A DNA stretch of 39,541 bases from Pelargonium nanum (lineage: Eukaryota; Streptophyta; Magnoliopsida; Geraniales; Geraniaceae). Positions 12,701-23,055 of this stretch are shown piece by piece; the first letter of the stretch is position 1; each line of letters begins with the position of its first letter. The position numbers and the translations under genes were made by a program. The notes under the pieces were generated by a model that had not been told where the DNA came from, did not search any database, and was given only the letters and a program-made list of their open reading frames with translations. Where the stretch lies: the NCBI GenBank assembly GCA_036897485.1, contig JAYMTF010000333.1:1-39541 (forward strand), in the 5' to 3' direction.

Positions 12701-15700
12701 GCTCGATACATTTTGTGTTGGTTCCAACATGTTACATTCATGTTTATGGCTAGATTGTATGATGCATGTTCTGTCTTGTTTGGTTTGTTGTAATCTGGAA
12801 CCCTGAGGTGGGATTACAATGAATATCGGGTTGGTTGTACGAACTGAGATTTATAGTGGAAACTTTAATTTTTAATTATGTTTCACATGCATAGTTAAAG
12901 TTTCCACATTTCTTGCTCAGTTTCTTTGCCACATCAACTGTCAAACATCAAGACTCTGAATGGTGCCAATTATGAGGATTGGAAAGAGTCTCTCGACATG
13001 TACTTGATTATCAATGAGAAAGACCTAGCCATGAGGGAACCAAAGCCGCAGGATTTGACAGATCAATCCACGACTGCTGAGAGGGTATACCATAAACAAT
13101 GGTATGACTCTAACAGAATATGCTTGAATGTCATGAAATATACGATAGAGAAAAGCATCAGGCAAAGCATACCTGTGATAGATATTGCAGTAGAATATCT
13201 TGCAGCAGTGGATGAGAAGCTTAAGAAGTTTGAGAAGAGCCAAATTGGCTACTATTTTTCGCTATTGGACTATACCCGCTATGATGGGGTTTCTGGGGTT
13301 GGAGAACACTTGCTGAAATTGGTGAATTGCTATAACAAACTTAAGAGTCTGGGGGTCTCTCTTGATGAAAGTTATTTGATTTGGAGATCTCTAGAGTCAC
13401 TCCCTTCTCAGTTTGATATGATGAAGACCTCTTATAACTGTCAACAGAGTATTTGGTCAATTGATGAGATGATTTCTATAGTGACTCAAGTGGAAGAGTC
13501 CATGAAGAAAGGAGACACGTTTGTGCCTAAAGCAAATGTCAAGTTTCAATCTTCTGGCTCCAAATCTGGTTGCACGAAGAAAAAGGAGAATAGATTGCAT
13601 TTGGGTTCCAAGTCCAAGCCCTCCTTTAGAAGGGAGTGTTTTTACTGTAAGAATAGTGGACACAAAATTTCTGATTGCACGAAGTTAAAGAAGAAACAAG
13701 CTAAGGAAGGTAGTTCCTTTGTGTTTCTGTCTCTGGATTAGATCATCTAGTTGTAGTATGTTTTGAATTCAACAATTTTGAAATTTCTTCTGACTCTTGG
13801 TGGTTGGACTCTGGTGCCACTGTACATGTGACAAACACTTTGCAGGGACTCAGAGGCAGGAGGACGCTAAGTGAGAGGGAGAAAATGGTCCTAGGAATGG
13901 AAGGGAATAAGGTTGTACTAGTGTATATGCGACATATAGTTTTTGCGCCTGTGTTTATGGCACCTTTTGAATCTGTATAATGTAGTGTACTCTTCCACTG
14001 TTAGGAGAAACTTGATCTCTAGTTCTCTTTTGGATAACATTAGATGTTCCTTTTTGCAAAGTAATGAAAATATTGACATATACTATAATTCTATTGCTGT
14101 TGGTTGTGTCTTATAATTAAATGGTTTGTATAGTATTGATGCTAACCTTGATATGTGTCGAACTTCCACTTATGTTGTTGGGCACAAATGTCAAAGAGTT
14201 AGTGAGAATTCTTCTATGTTGTGGCAAAGACCTTCGGTCATAGGGAGAGATTAGAAATGATGGCTAGTCAAGGTATTCTGCATGAACTGGATTTCTCATT
14301 TATGATGCTTGCATCGATTATATTAAGAGAAAACTTCTTGGTGGAGCTAGAATTAGAGGGGCTGATAGATCTAATAGCATTCTAGATATGCATAATTTGG
14401 ATCAACTTGAGTGGAACTGACAAGTTTGACATTGGTCTGAAAATTGAAATGGACATCTGCTCGGATGTGCATATGTCCATGTATCTAGACATAATTTCCA
14501 AGTATTTTATCTTTATGAACTAGATAGAAATAAGAAAATGTAGGGGTGTGATTATTTAAAATGGCGTGACGGAGTAATCATGCAGCAGTCCAGCAGAGGG
14601 CTTCAAAGGAACAATCTGAAAGCTAAAAAAATATGCTAGATGATTAACTTTTAAAGATGCTCTTCATTTGTTAGTTTGTAGATCAAGATGAAAAGAAGGA
14701 TGGCACTGCCAAGTACTGTTACCTTGACTTCATTAGATTCCACCAGATGAATCATTTTTCTCGTCAAATGGAATTGGAGAAACATTAGTTCCATAACTCT
14801 ACTTTTGATGTGATGAGTCTCCTTGCATGTAAGACTTAGTCAGGATCATCTTGTTTTAAGGAGGATTAATGGTTTGGGGATGCACTGATCACCTTTTACT
14901 TGTTTTCACTTAAGAGTTTCAACAGCGTGGATTTCTTCTAAATAGTTTAGGACTTGTTACACCTTATTTTTCAAATTCTGAATATTTTCAATGTATTCGA
15001 ACATAGTTTGCCTTGCCAACTGCCAAGCACATTTTCTTTGTTCTCTTTCCAAGAATATAGATTGGCTATTGTCAATACTAAAGGGTGAGCCTGGACACAA
15101 TGGCAAGGTTGCTACCCAATGATCTTGAGGTCACTAGAGTAAGTAAGAATAGCAACCTCTGCAAAAGCAAGGGTGAAGGATCGTATATCAGTGACCCTCC
15201 CTAGACCCCACAATGGTACAAGTGTCGTGCACTTAGTTGTAAAGATATTCCGTACAATTTCAACTTGCGTATTCTATCTTGATTATAATCAATGGATTAA
15301 TGGAACTTGTTTAGATTTTATGCTGTTGGTAGTTTTTTTATGGAAATAATGGCTGCTTCTCTTCAATGAATTTCTCTGGATTACTTATTTGCCGGGTTTT
15401 TTTGGCATGATTGAAGCTGGACTGTTTAGTTCTTGTTGATTAGATGAGTTGTATCCTTGACACGTGCTCGTGATTGTATGATTGTCTTAAGGAGGTGTTG
15501 CTAATACAAATATTAATGTAACAGGCAGACACGAGCTCAGCAAGACAACTGGGAATGCAGGTGCAAGAGTTGGATGTGGTAATTATTTCTTACCTCTCAG
15601 CATTGTTTCTCTACTTTCATTTTCCGGGGAATGCTCTACTTTCTTCTCCTTTTATAACCATCTCGCGTGTTACCAAAACTTGACATTTCTGTTCAATTGA

Positions 15701-15736
15701 TGGACAGGTATCATTGGACTTCAATCCTCTGTTTAG
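9608..15736 (+). CDS. CSD3: Cu/Zn superoxide dismutase, CSD3 type without PTS1
   Basis: Converts superoxide to hydrogen peroxide and oxygen. Seven exons join in frame to 156 aa: 9608-9689, 9855-9956, 10094-10189, 10316-10347, 10541-10616, 15525-15578 and 15708-15736. Copper ligands His47, His49, His64 and His121, zinc ligands His64, His72, His81 and Asp84, the Cys58-Cys147 disulfide pair and active-site Arg144 are all present, in the family context GFHIH and HAGDLGN. There is no transit peptide. Sequence runs such as IAGDSNVRG and CGIIGLQSS resemble Arabidopsis CSD3, but the chain ends in SSV and not in the peroxisomal AKL signal, so a cytosolic or nuclear location is likely. Intron 5 is 4.9 kb and filled with transposons. 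Intron 1 starts inside a TC/TA microsatellite. An AATAAA at 15756-15761 may be a poly(A) element. nCBP follows in convergent orientation. Confidence 0.95.
9690..9742 (+). repeat. (TC)n(TA)n microsatellite at the SOD exon 1 splice donor
   Basis: The intron 1 donor GT (9690-9691) is directly followed by about 11 TC units and then TA units broken by GTATAT. The donor therefore reads GTCTCT, a poor match to the GTAAGT consensus. Only this GT restores the CSD reading frame to exon 2. Confidence 0.9.
11131..11467 (+). repeat. Putative 5' LTR of the copia element
   Basis: Begins TGATAATGTTAATATTAG and ends CACA directly before the primer binding site, so it has the usual TG...CA ends and a length (337 bp) normal for small copia LTRs. 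The start is chosen from this pattern; no second LTR was found to confirm it. Confidence 0.5.
11468..11479 (+). other. Primer binding site for initiator Met-tRNA
   Basis: TGGTATTAGAGC differs by one base from TGGTATCAGAGC, the classical plant copia site complementary to the 3' part of initiator methionine tRNA. It directly follows the proposed LTR end. Confidence 0.75.
11696..12462. mobile_element. hAT-like element nested in the copia leader
   Basis: The left end TAGGGATGGTCATGACG and the reverse complement of the right end (TAGGG, then CTCA, then ATGGTCATGG) form imperfect inverted repeats, one with a 4-base insertion. Both ends are rich in GGGGATG and CGGGTAAAACCC, as in plant hAT elements with TAGGGATGGCAA ends. 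The interior is AT-rich and non-coding. No clean 8-bp target duplication was seen. It separates the primer binding site from gag. Confidence 0.55.
12926..13741 (+). pseudogene. copia gag (UBN2-type) with CCHC zinc knuckle
   Basis: An open frame of 271 codons with the plant copia gag fold ([17 protein letters not shown] near the start, then [16 protein letters not shown] and [14 protein letters not shown]) and a zinc knuckle [14 protein letters not shown], of the form CX2CX4HX4C, near codons 238-251. The family position of the initiator Met (before PHQLSNIK) reads TTG here and the next upstream in-frame codons lead to a stop, so the start codon seems to be lost. A TAG at 13739-13741 closes the frame. 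The insert lies in the sense direction in an intron, so it would be spliced out with the SOD transcript. Confidence 0.85.
13750..14430 (+). pseudogene. Decayed copia protease and GAG-pre-integrase
   Basis: Broken frames give recognisable pieces: [13 protein letters not shown] with the retroviral-type Asp-Ser-Gly protease site (Asp codon 13807-13809), in a different frame from gag; then [11 protein letters not shown] near 14005-14040; LWQRPSV near 14218; and [13 protein letters not shown] near 14259-14297, matching the GAG-pre-integrase region. Frameshifts and stops make it non-functional. Sequence between 14450 and 15080 was not recognised. Confidence 0.7.
15083..15240 (+). mobile_element. 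Au-type SINE in SOD intron 5
   Basis: Begins GGGTGAGCCTGGACACAATG, close to the Au SINE consensus start (GGGTGAGCCTTGGCGCAAYG), followed by AAGGTTGCT, CTTGAGGTCAC, GCAACCTCTGCA and CCCTCCCTAGACCCC in Au order, and ends near GCACTTAGTTGT. It is strongly diverged. Au SINEs are known across many angiosperms. Confidence 0.75.
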
Positions 15737-16868
15737 GATTTAATTGCTTATACATAATAAAGATATGCACTTGCCATTTGGCAGCTACTCTTCTACTCAG
15801 CACAAGTGCACAGATGTTGGGAATGTATACTAAAGAACCTTATGTTTGGAAAACTATACCAGGAAGTAGATGTTGGGAATGTATACTAAAGAACCTTGTG
15901 TTTGGAAAACTATACCAGTTTGGATGCTTTTTTTGTTCTCTTTGGTTGATCTCATGACTAATGTGTAGTGTATAAAAGTTCTTTTGATGCTCTGTTTGGT
16001 TAAATGAGGGTCCATGTTAGTAAGAAATGAAATGAAAATGTTGTGCATATTGAAGAGTGGAAATTCTCTCAAAACCCAGAGTTGTAGCATCTCTATTGTG
16101 AATTCATTTGTTTCTTTAAAGAAGAGAAGAAGATAATTGAATTCAAAAAGCAATATTGATTATGAGGATCCCCTAACTTTTAATGTTTATCTATGAATCT
16201 ATTTATGTGTGTGTTACATGCTCAATTAAGTGCAATTTTATGTATAGAGTTGGACAAATTTAGGTAATAATTTGATTTGGAAAAGAAAAAAAAAATGTAC
16301 CACTTATCTACTTCTAATCACTAGTTAATAATTGTCATCTGCAATTTTCTCTAGACTAAACAATAAAAAATATGTGCATCAGAATTTCATTCCACTCATT
16401 TTAGGAGTCATGAGAGCACTTCATTGCCTCTGATAACATTCTCAATTTGTAAATTTTTAAGATATGAAAACATTTTATAAAACATAAATGGCCGTGTGAG
16501 TTCTTAGTATGCAACAATAATACACTGCCTCCAAACATTGAGGGAAAAATTATAGAAAACCAAGACATAAGTTAATGGTTAATGATCCTGCACATTCAAA
16601 GACATAACAAAATGCAATACCTTATAATTCAAATGTCAAGACAATAGTGCTTCATTAACAAAATCACAAGACTTCAGTTTAGATGATACTGTCCTACAGT
16701 TCAACCTCAAGATATTATCAAATCGAGAAAACCCCATCGTGCTTGTGGAGTTTCAGGACAGAATTGTCGAATTGAGATTAGTACATGAACTTAGGCATTG
16801 CTCGCTTTTAAACTGTCATTAGCTTGGTTTTGTATCAGGATTCGGGCATAATGGTGTATCCACATTGT
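15737..16868. other. Spacer between convergent SOD and nCBP genes
   Basis: Contains the 3' untranslated regions of both genes and a local tandem duplication (15812-15918). Otherwise AT-rich and without coding signal. Confidence 0.6.
15812..15918 (+). repeat. 51-bp tandem duplication downstream of SOD
   Basis: Copy 1 (15812-15862) and copy 2 (15868-15918) differ at one base (CCTTATG versus CCTTGTG) and are 56 bp apart start to start. Each contains TGTTGGGAATGTATACTAAA, which resembles the 5' end of some copia LTRs, but no matching LTR end or internal region was found. Confidence 0.85.
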
Positions 16869-19497
16869 CTAACCTCTCAACCAAGTGTTTCTATATGATG
16901 AGTTGTCCCTCAGAGAAGCATCGTGGGGCTTGTATTCCATGACGTAGCCGTGGGGAAGTTTTAAATGACGCTTAATCGCATCTCTTAGAGCCATTACAGC
17001 CTGTACAAGGTACAAATAAAGCACTTAGCACACTTAAACACACACACGAAGTACAAACATTTGGTTATTTAGAAGTCAAACCTGATGATCAGATGCATTG
17101 CGGTTCCACACACTCAATATATCCTCATTGAAACGAATGCTGAGTACTGCCCCACAAATGTTGTCGCCATAATCAAGTTGATCACCCACTAAGGCAAGAA
17201 CCTACGTGCAAATGATGAAGTACACAATTGAGCATTTCCATGACATGAGAAAGAATACCAACACTTCAGAATTACACCATTCTATGAATAATAGATAGAA
17301 AGCACAACACTAGACATACTGCATTAATACAATTAGGAAACAAAGGAGAGTGACATCCAACTAAAATGAAGGTTCCCACCGCAGCATCCACTTCCATAAC
17401 ATTTACAGTACATTATTAGCTATACAATTACTATTGTGACCATAATAAAGAGGTATAAAAATCAATGCAAAATTATTGTATTTATGTCCCAGGAATACCA
17501 TCTAGAATGGACGAGTTAAAAATACAGATTTCAGTCTAGAATGCATGTACCATCCCCCTCTTATCAAGTGTACAATGTGAGGGAAAAAGAGCCCTGCAAA
17601 AATCTATCCACCTGGAGAAGATGGTATGAACTACCTTCTCATCCTGCAGAACAGTGATTTTTCTATTAACTAGTTGAGTCTAATTCACATGAGCCCAGGG
17701 GTGAAGCTAGCTTCTTCAATAACTACTAAATCTAGATTCCCAATGATATCTATTAGATAGAACCTTCATCAAATCTAAGTGAATCTGTTATAAACTTATA
17801 ATCATGAAGAGTCAGAATTTTAACTAATTTAGGTGATAGGGATATCTAAGGTTCCAAATATTCATTAAGTTTTCAACGATGTAACAAATAGGTTTCATGC
17901 ATCAATTTCATTAATGAACAAAAACGTTTAACAGAATGTCCCCAGTCAAGTATAAGTTATGAGTCAATGAAAATAAACTGGCTCGGAATGAGAGAAAAGT
18001 CCAGTTATTAACCATAAATATTGATCATTTTTTTTTTTTTGAATATTTGAAACAATCAGAAGATAGCAACAAAAATTGTCAGCTGAAACAATGAAAGTAG
18101 CATATCTACTACAGACAACTAGCAGAAAATCCATGTCTAGTGTTGATTCTCACCAGATCCTCCCAAAAGCGACCAGACACAACCTTCTTGAATCGTATTA
18201 TCCATTTTCCACCATTACAGTTTGCAGAGTCCTGGCAATTAAACAAAATATAGAAATTTGTAAGTTACAAGCTATGCAAGGTATATTCAAATTTTCAAGC
18301 AATTGTAAGACGACGGAATAGCAAATAAAGCGAGCCAATGACTATCACAACTATGAGTCTATGAGCAAGCTCCAGCTTTAGATGTTTACCTCCCATAAAG
18401 GGCGGATTCCCTCTTTAAAAAGATGCAGATCAGTTGGACTTGGCAGAGAAGAAGGGCGGGCCAAGTGGCAATAGCAGACCCAAAATCCCTCAACCTGCAT
18501 TCATAGCACCCAAAAGTTAGGTTAGCAAATAAGGAACTTGGACTTCCATGAGTCACATTTTAGGTCCATTGTCTTTAATAAAAAACTTACAGTACTGAAG
18601 TCCACAATTTTCTTTATATTGTCTTCATATGAAGTTTGAGTTCGAACTCCAGGTGTCCGGCGAGTGTACCATAATACAAATTTGTGCTAGACAAAGAAAT
18701 ATACAAGCAAGTAAGCTCTACTAGGCCGTGGTAATAAGCAATATCATTAAAAAGATGAGCTAAAATTCATAAAGATAAGTTAAATCAACAGACACATACT
18801 GCCTTAGCATTACTAGCTGTCTATTGAATGGAAGTTATCGACGAGCTATAACATACATGATGAGACTTTCAACAGTTGTAAGGGGGCATGAAAAATACAG
18901 AGCTCCCAAAGATCATAATCTTGTCTAATTGCATATCAAAGCTCATTTGTCCGAACAAGCACAAATGAGACCAAGGCGTAAATCAAAGCCAAGTTTTGAA
19001 GTTGCCTCATCTTATCAAGAAGGTCTACTAAACACTAATCTCACTATCATTTTGAAGACGGATAGCATGAAATGGCTGTAAAATAAATAAGCTAATTTCA
19101 AGCAACCTGTTATTTCAGTTTCTCAGTTATACAGTTTCGCACAATCAAAAATTTACTTGTCTCATACATCAAATCTACAGTAACCTAATCAAACATCACA
19201 AAAAACCAAGTATCAGACAGATTCGATCACCATCGACACGAATTTAGGCAAAATAGAGAAAATGAAAAGCCTAAAAAAACATAATTTGTCTAAATCGGCA
19301 TCAGACGATACGCAAAGCATTAAACGCAGAGGTCGAAAGAGAAGGAGTACCTTGAGAGGGTGCAGACCAGCTTTGAGCTCGCGAGCTTGGCGTTCGCGTG
19401 GATCCTCCATCATCTCTTTGGAGTTGTAAGCATCGAGAGATGAAGATTCGTTGCTGTTGCTGATTTCTGAATCCTTCTTCTCTGCGACGAACTCCAT
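16869..19497 (-). CDS. NCBP: nCBP, class II eIF4E (4EHP-like) cap-binding protein
   Basis: Binds the mRNA 5' cap. Six minus-strand exons join in frame to 225 aa: 19497-19351, 18686-18591, 18494-18390, 18231-18154, 17201-17082 and 17000-16869. The cap-stacking Trp115 (GIRPLWED) and the partner-site Trp86 (VEGFWVCY) are present. The position equal to human eIF4E Trp43 is Phe52 (KFVLWYTRR) and that equal to Trp56 is Tyr69 (TSYEDN), which is the hallmark of class II proteins. The C-terminus SLRDNSSYRNTWLRG is characteristic of plant nCBP. Residues 1-45 are an acidic, Ser-rich, poorly conserved tail. The start is the ATG at 19495-19497; a longer reading would need a TTG. A G-box CACGTG at 19651-19656 lies in the promoter. 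In plants nCBP binds cap well and has been linked to potyvirus use of eIF4E-family proteins; its role here is inferred from family. Confidence 0.95.
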
Positions 19498-20123
19498 TTT
19501 CTTCTGCGCGAGCAAACCCTAATTGTCTCTCACTGCCTTTTTCTTGTGCTTCTTCCTGAACAGAAGAGTAGAAGAGGAAAATCACAGCAAATCGCTAGGC
19601 CGCGTGTGGAAGGATGGTTTTCACTTTTCAAGGCGAAACGCGCTTCTCCGCACGTGCGTGACTCTTAATTTTTGTTTGGTAGCTCGGTCGTCTTATTCCC
19701 GGTCGAGGTTTATATTTGTGCAAAAGCTTGTTCGGGCGAACATGTGTTTCTTTCTCGGGTAGATTACACTTAACTACGATTAGAACTCTTGATTTGTGTT
19801 TTGCTTTGATTATTTTTATATGCTCGAGTTGAAATGGTTTGGTTAGAACCTCAGTTATTAGAAGCTTAGGTTCTTTTGGTTCACATGTCAAACTTTAAGA
19901 GTGAATGTACGACTTCATGTGATGTTACCTTATCTAACCTGCAACTTATTTAAGGTGTTTTTTACTCAATCTAAAAATTATGTGGATGCATTATATGTGA
20001 CCCAAGTCTACGAAGAAAAATGGGGTTAGATTTTGAGTGTCCATAGGTTCATATCCACTTGTGAGTCATAAGTACAGTAAACTTACCACATTTGGTGGAT
20101 AAAAACATAAACAAAACATGATA

Positions 20124-20250
20124 AAAGTCATTTAGGTCCCGAACTTTCAAAAAGTCACTCATTCATTCCACGAGCTTTAAAAAAATTATTTATGTCATTA
20201 AACTTTGAGTTTTGGGGTCAAAATGGTCCAAACCGTTAGTTGAAGTTAAT
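20124..20250 (+). repeat. Dispersed repeat, copy B
   Basis: Matches the reverse complement of 7598-7693 and ends in GTTAGTTGAAGTTAAT. A looser relative, with its own internal duplication, is at about 34605-34745. Confidence 0.5.
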
Positions 20251-20884
20251 ATATTTTTATCTCTGTTCACACAAAGATTATTGATTCACATCTTAAGAAG
20301 AAGAGTTACATTACCCTTGGATCAAAGCTCAATAAACAATAAACCCACATAGATAGAAAGCCACCAAAAGACGCTATGAAGGCGGGGATCACGCAACAAG
20401 GAAGGTACGCACAAACAAATCCAAGAGGTTGCTACCAAAGAGATATGACTTAAGCATCACAAGTGCTTTCTCTATTAGAGGCCTTATTTTGCAGGATTAG
20501 AGACCGAGGAAAGGAAGAGAAGATGCTCTAAGTGCTCAGAGAAGAATTTTGAAGCAACATTAACATGACGTGAACATGCATGTATTCATACACCCAAAGA
20601 CTCCAAGAAGGTTGAGCATGCTGGTGGATTTCAATAAATACGACGTAGAAGGAATTTGTTTCCCTCACGAGGATCCGGTCATCTCAAGTAGTGGCCGAGC
20701 ACATTCATCATTTCATAGAGTTTTAATAGATAAATGAGCTTACTGACATAATTTTATGGCCTTGCTTTGATAAGATGGAAATGCTTAAAGATAAAAAAGA
20801 TAAAAAATACGTCCAAAAATATGACAAATTATGGCGGTAGGAGAGGAGCTTGAGAAAAAAGAATAAGGATCATAAAGAAAGTCG

Positions 20885-21243
20885 ATGTGATTTTCACTAG
20901 ATTTAAATTGTGAGGAATTTTAGCGAGAGATCGTCTCTCGCAAAATAAAATCACTAAATTTAGCGATGAATTCCCTTGCAAATTTACTATCTCGCTAGCC
21001 AATTTAAATTTTAGTGTGCGATTCAATCGCAAAAATAGACGTATGCATACATAATTTCGGTTTTGCGAGAGATTTCTCACTAAAACCACTCGCAAAATCT
21101 TGGCAGGAATTAAAAAATTGTGCACATCGTTTTGATTTCCAATCTCTCGCTAAATACTTTCCCTCACAAATATTTTTTTTTTGCTAGGGACTTGCATGCT
21201 CCCTCGCATGCTTTCCTTTCTAAATCCTGATTTTCTTGTAGTG
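20885..21243 (+). mobile_element. CACTA transposon terminus with subterminal repeats
   Basis: The right end TTTTCTTGTAGTG (21231-21243) is the reverse complement of the CACTACAAGAAAA terminus of En/Spm (CACTA) elements. Just inside lies a series of short motifs in both orientations, such as TTTAGCGAGAGATC, CTCTCGCAAAAT, TTGCGAGAGATTTC and CTCTCGCTAAAT, the typical subterminal transposase-binding repeats. No left CACTA end was found, so the element is truncated or its left end has decayed. Confidence 0.65.
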
Positions 21244-21945
21244 ATACACTACTAGATATAAATAATAAAGAGTGACATACAAAAATACCATATTAGAGAC
21301 TCGATTTAAAAAAATATATTATTTTACAGAATAAGTATCGAAAAAGAAGTTAGAACTTCGTCGGATTCTTGCATAAGAGGACCTTGGAGATATGCGGAGC
21401 ATCAACATCAACATGAGTTAACAACTCAATTCATTTGTAACAACAATATACATCATTTTAGCAATTATTTTTTAATACACTAAGACTGGCATAGAGAATG
21501 CGTCATGAAAATTATCATACATGATCTAGAAATCTATATTAAGGGATTTAGGGCACCAATTAGTCCACTATAACATCAAATATAAAGAGAAGAAATGGCA
21601 ACAAAATCTGATGCAATATATTAGTTTTTGGTCAATTATGGTCCCTCTCCCAATTAATTAGAGGATTAAGGATATGGTGCACATCTCTTTCACTCAACTC
21701 TTCTGTATTCTATTTAGTCAACAAAGATGGGAACCCAGTTCTCTTCTTCCAACAACCTTTCCTGAAAATAAATATAGAAAATAAAAAAATGGTAGTAAAC
21801 GCGTAAATTTGGCAACACTCCCAAAGACGATGGAGCACTCACTACTAATTAACAAATCAACGAATATATAATAAAAGTAAATTGAACCAATTCCTTACTT
21901 TATAAACAATGTCCAGTTATTTTAGTAACTAATAACAGACAGAAA

Positions 21946-22085
21946 GCCCCCTAGGGGTGACGCAATGGTCAAGACACACATCTCCATGTGGGAGATCGTG
22001 GGTTTAAATCCCATTACATCGGTGGGATGAGATTTTGAGTTAAAAGGGGAGAGCTACCCCTTATTATTGTGTAGTTCTTAAAAAA
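21946..22085 (+). mobile_element. tRNA-derived SINE with target duplication
   Basis: About 140 bp: an A-box-like part (GGTGACGCAATGGTCAAG, 21955-21972), a B-box GGGTTTAAATCCC (22000-22012), a short unrelated body and an A-run. Flanks show a 15-bp direct repeat with two mismatches: AATAACAGACAGAAA (21931-21945) and AATAACAAACATAAA (22086-22100). The same family is at 9043-9131. Confidence 0.8.
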
Positions 22086-22269
22086 AATAACAAACATAAA
22101 TAACTATTTAGTGTGTCATTTTTGCTAACCACCAAATCTACATGCATCTGATCTGATTTGTAATAGTAAAATCAGATACATGTATATTTGGTGTAAGAGA
22201 GTTAGGAAAAATCGATAATTTATAAATTTGTAAATGCAAACTGTACTCGTCAAAAAATCGTCCAAATTT

Positions 22270-22705
22270 AAAAAACTCCATTATGATCTAGTCCAATTCA
22301 ACCCACATGCCAATAAACGGGTCATAGGTTCACAAGGCCCAACTATCAAATAACCGTTAGGTTTGGATTACTTGACTAACTTATTTTGTTAAATTAAGTG
22401 ATTCATTCTTATTTATTTATTTTGACGCTCGATGAGTTTCAGATGACTATTTCTCTTATAATTTGTATTTTCTTGAATCTCATTAATTAAAAAATTACAA
22501 ATTCATTAAATTTTATTAGTTACGGCCCATATTGGGCATATTCTACATAACCCGCCAAATGAGCCATAACTCGCAATTTACAAATGGTTTACAAACACAA
22601 GATTCAATGGGTAGTTCACGAGGTTCATAATTTCAACTAACAACGAGCAATTTAAGTCCTCCACTGCGATAAGTGGCCGGGGTAACCCGTTTATGAACAC
22701 CTCTA
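22270..22705. mobile_element. hAT-like non-autonomous element
   Basis: The right end reads TAACCCGTTTATGAACACCTCTA, reverse complement TAGAGGTGTTCAT, an end seen in plant hAT families. Inside are AACGGGTCATAGGTTCAC and CCGTTAGGTTTGGATTACTT. The left limit is approximate. A related but shorter copy lies at 32190-32395. Confidence 0.45.
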
Positions 22706-22959
22706 ATTAAATGTTTTCCAACGGCATTAACTGGTATCAAGTAAAAAAAAAAAGTAATAATTAATTAATTAATAATTGTGTAGGAAAAAAAAAAGGAAAA
22801 GAAAGAGAAAAATGAAGAAAGGGTAGGTTTGGGTTGGGTTTAACAAATGGGTGACCAAATAAAGGAGGCCCAGACACACACATACTTAACAAACACCCAC
22901 TCCATTTTCGACCTCACCAATCCATCACAACCATTACCATCAACATCAACATCCACATC

Positions 22960-23055
22960 AATATTTTCTTTTTCTTTTTCTTTTTCTTTTTTCCAGAAAT
23001 ATATTCAAGAACAAACCCAGCGTTCTTCTTCTTCTTCTTCTTCTTCTTCTTCCTG
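22960..23055 (+). repeat. Pyrimidine microsatellites in the APRL leader
   Basis: A (TTTTTC)n stretch near 22965-22995 is followed by a (TTC)n run at about 23022-23052. They lie in the likely 5' untranslated region, 90-190 nt before the ATG. TC-rich leaders are common near plant transcription starts. Confidence 0.8.

Larger units (their letters stand above)
11131..14450 (+). mobile_element. Degenerate Ty1/copia retrotransposon in SOD intron 5
   Basis: Sense-oriented remnant with a 5' LTR (11131-11467), a primer binding site, a leader interrupted by an hAT-like element, a long gag frame (12926-13741), then decayed protease and GAG-pre-integrase traces to about 14.4 kb. No reverse transcriptase, RNase H or 3' LTR was recognised, so the 3' half is deleted or too diverged to see. 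The 3' boundary is approximate. Confidence 0.75.

Noticed and set aside
15812-16160. Possible solo copia LTR starting TGTTGGGAATGT
   Set aside because: The start resembles some LTRs, but no matching end or target duplication was found and the sequence is better described as a local tandem duplication.
19498-19515. N-terminal extension of nCBP from a TTG
   Set aside because: Not an ATG; the ATG at 19495-19497 fits the family.
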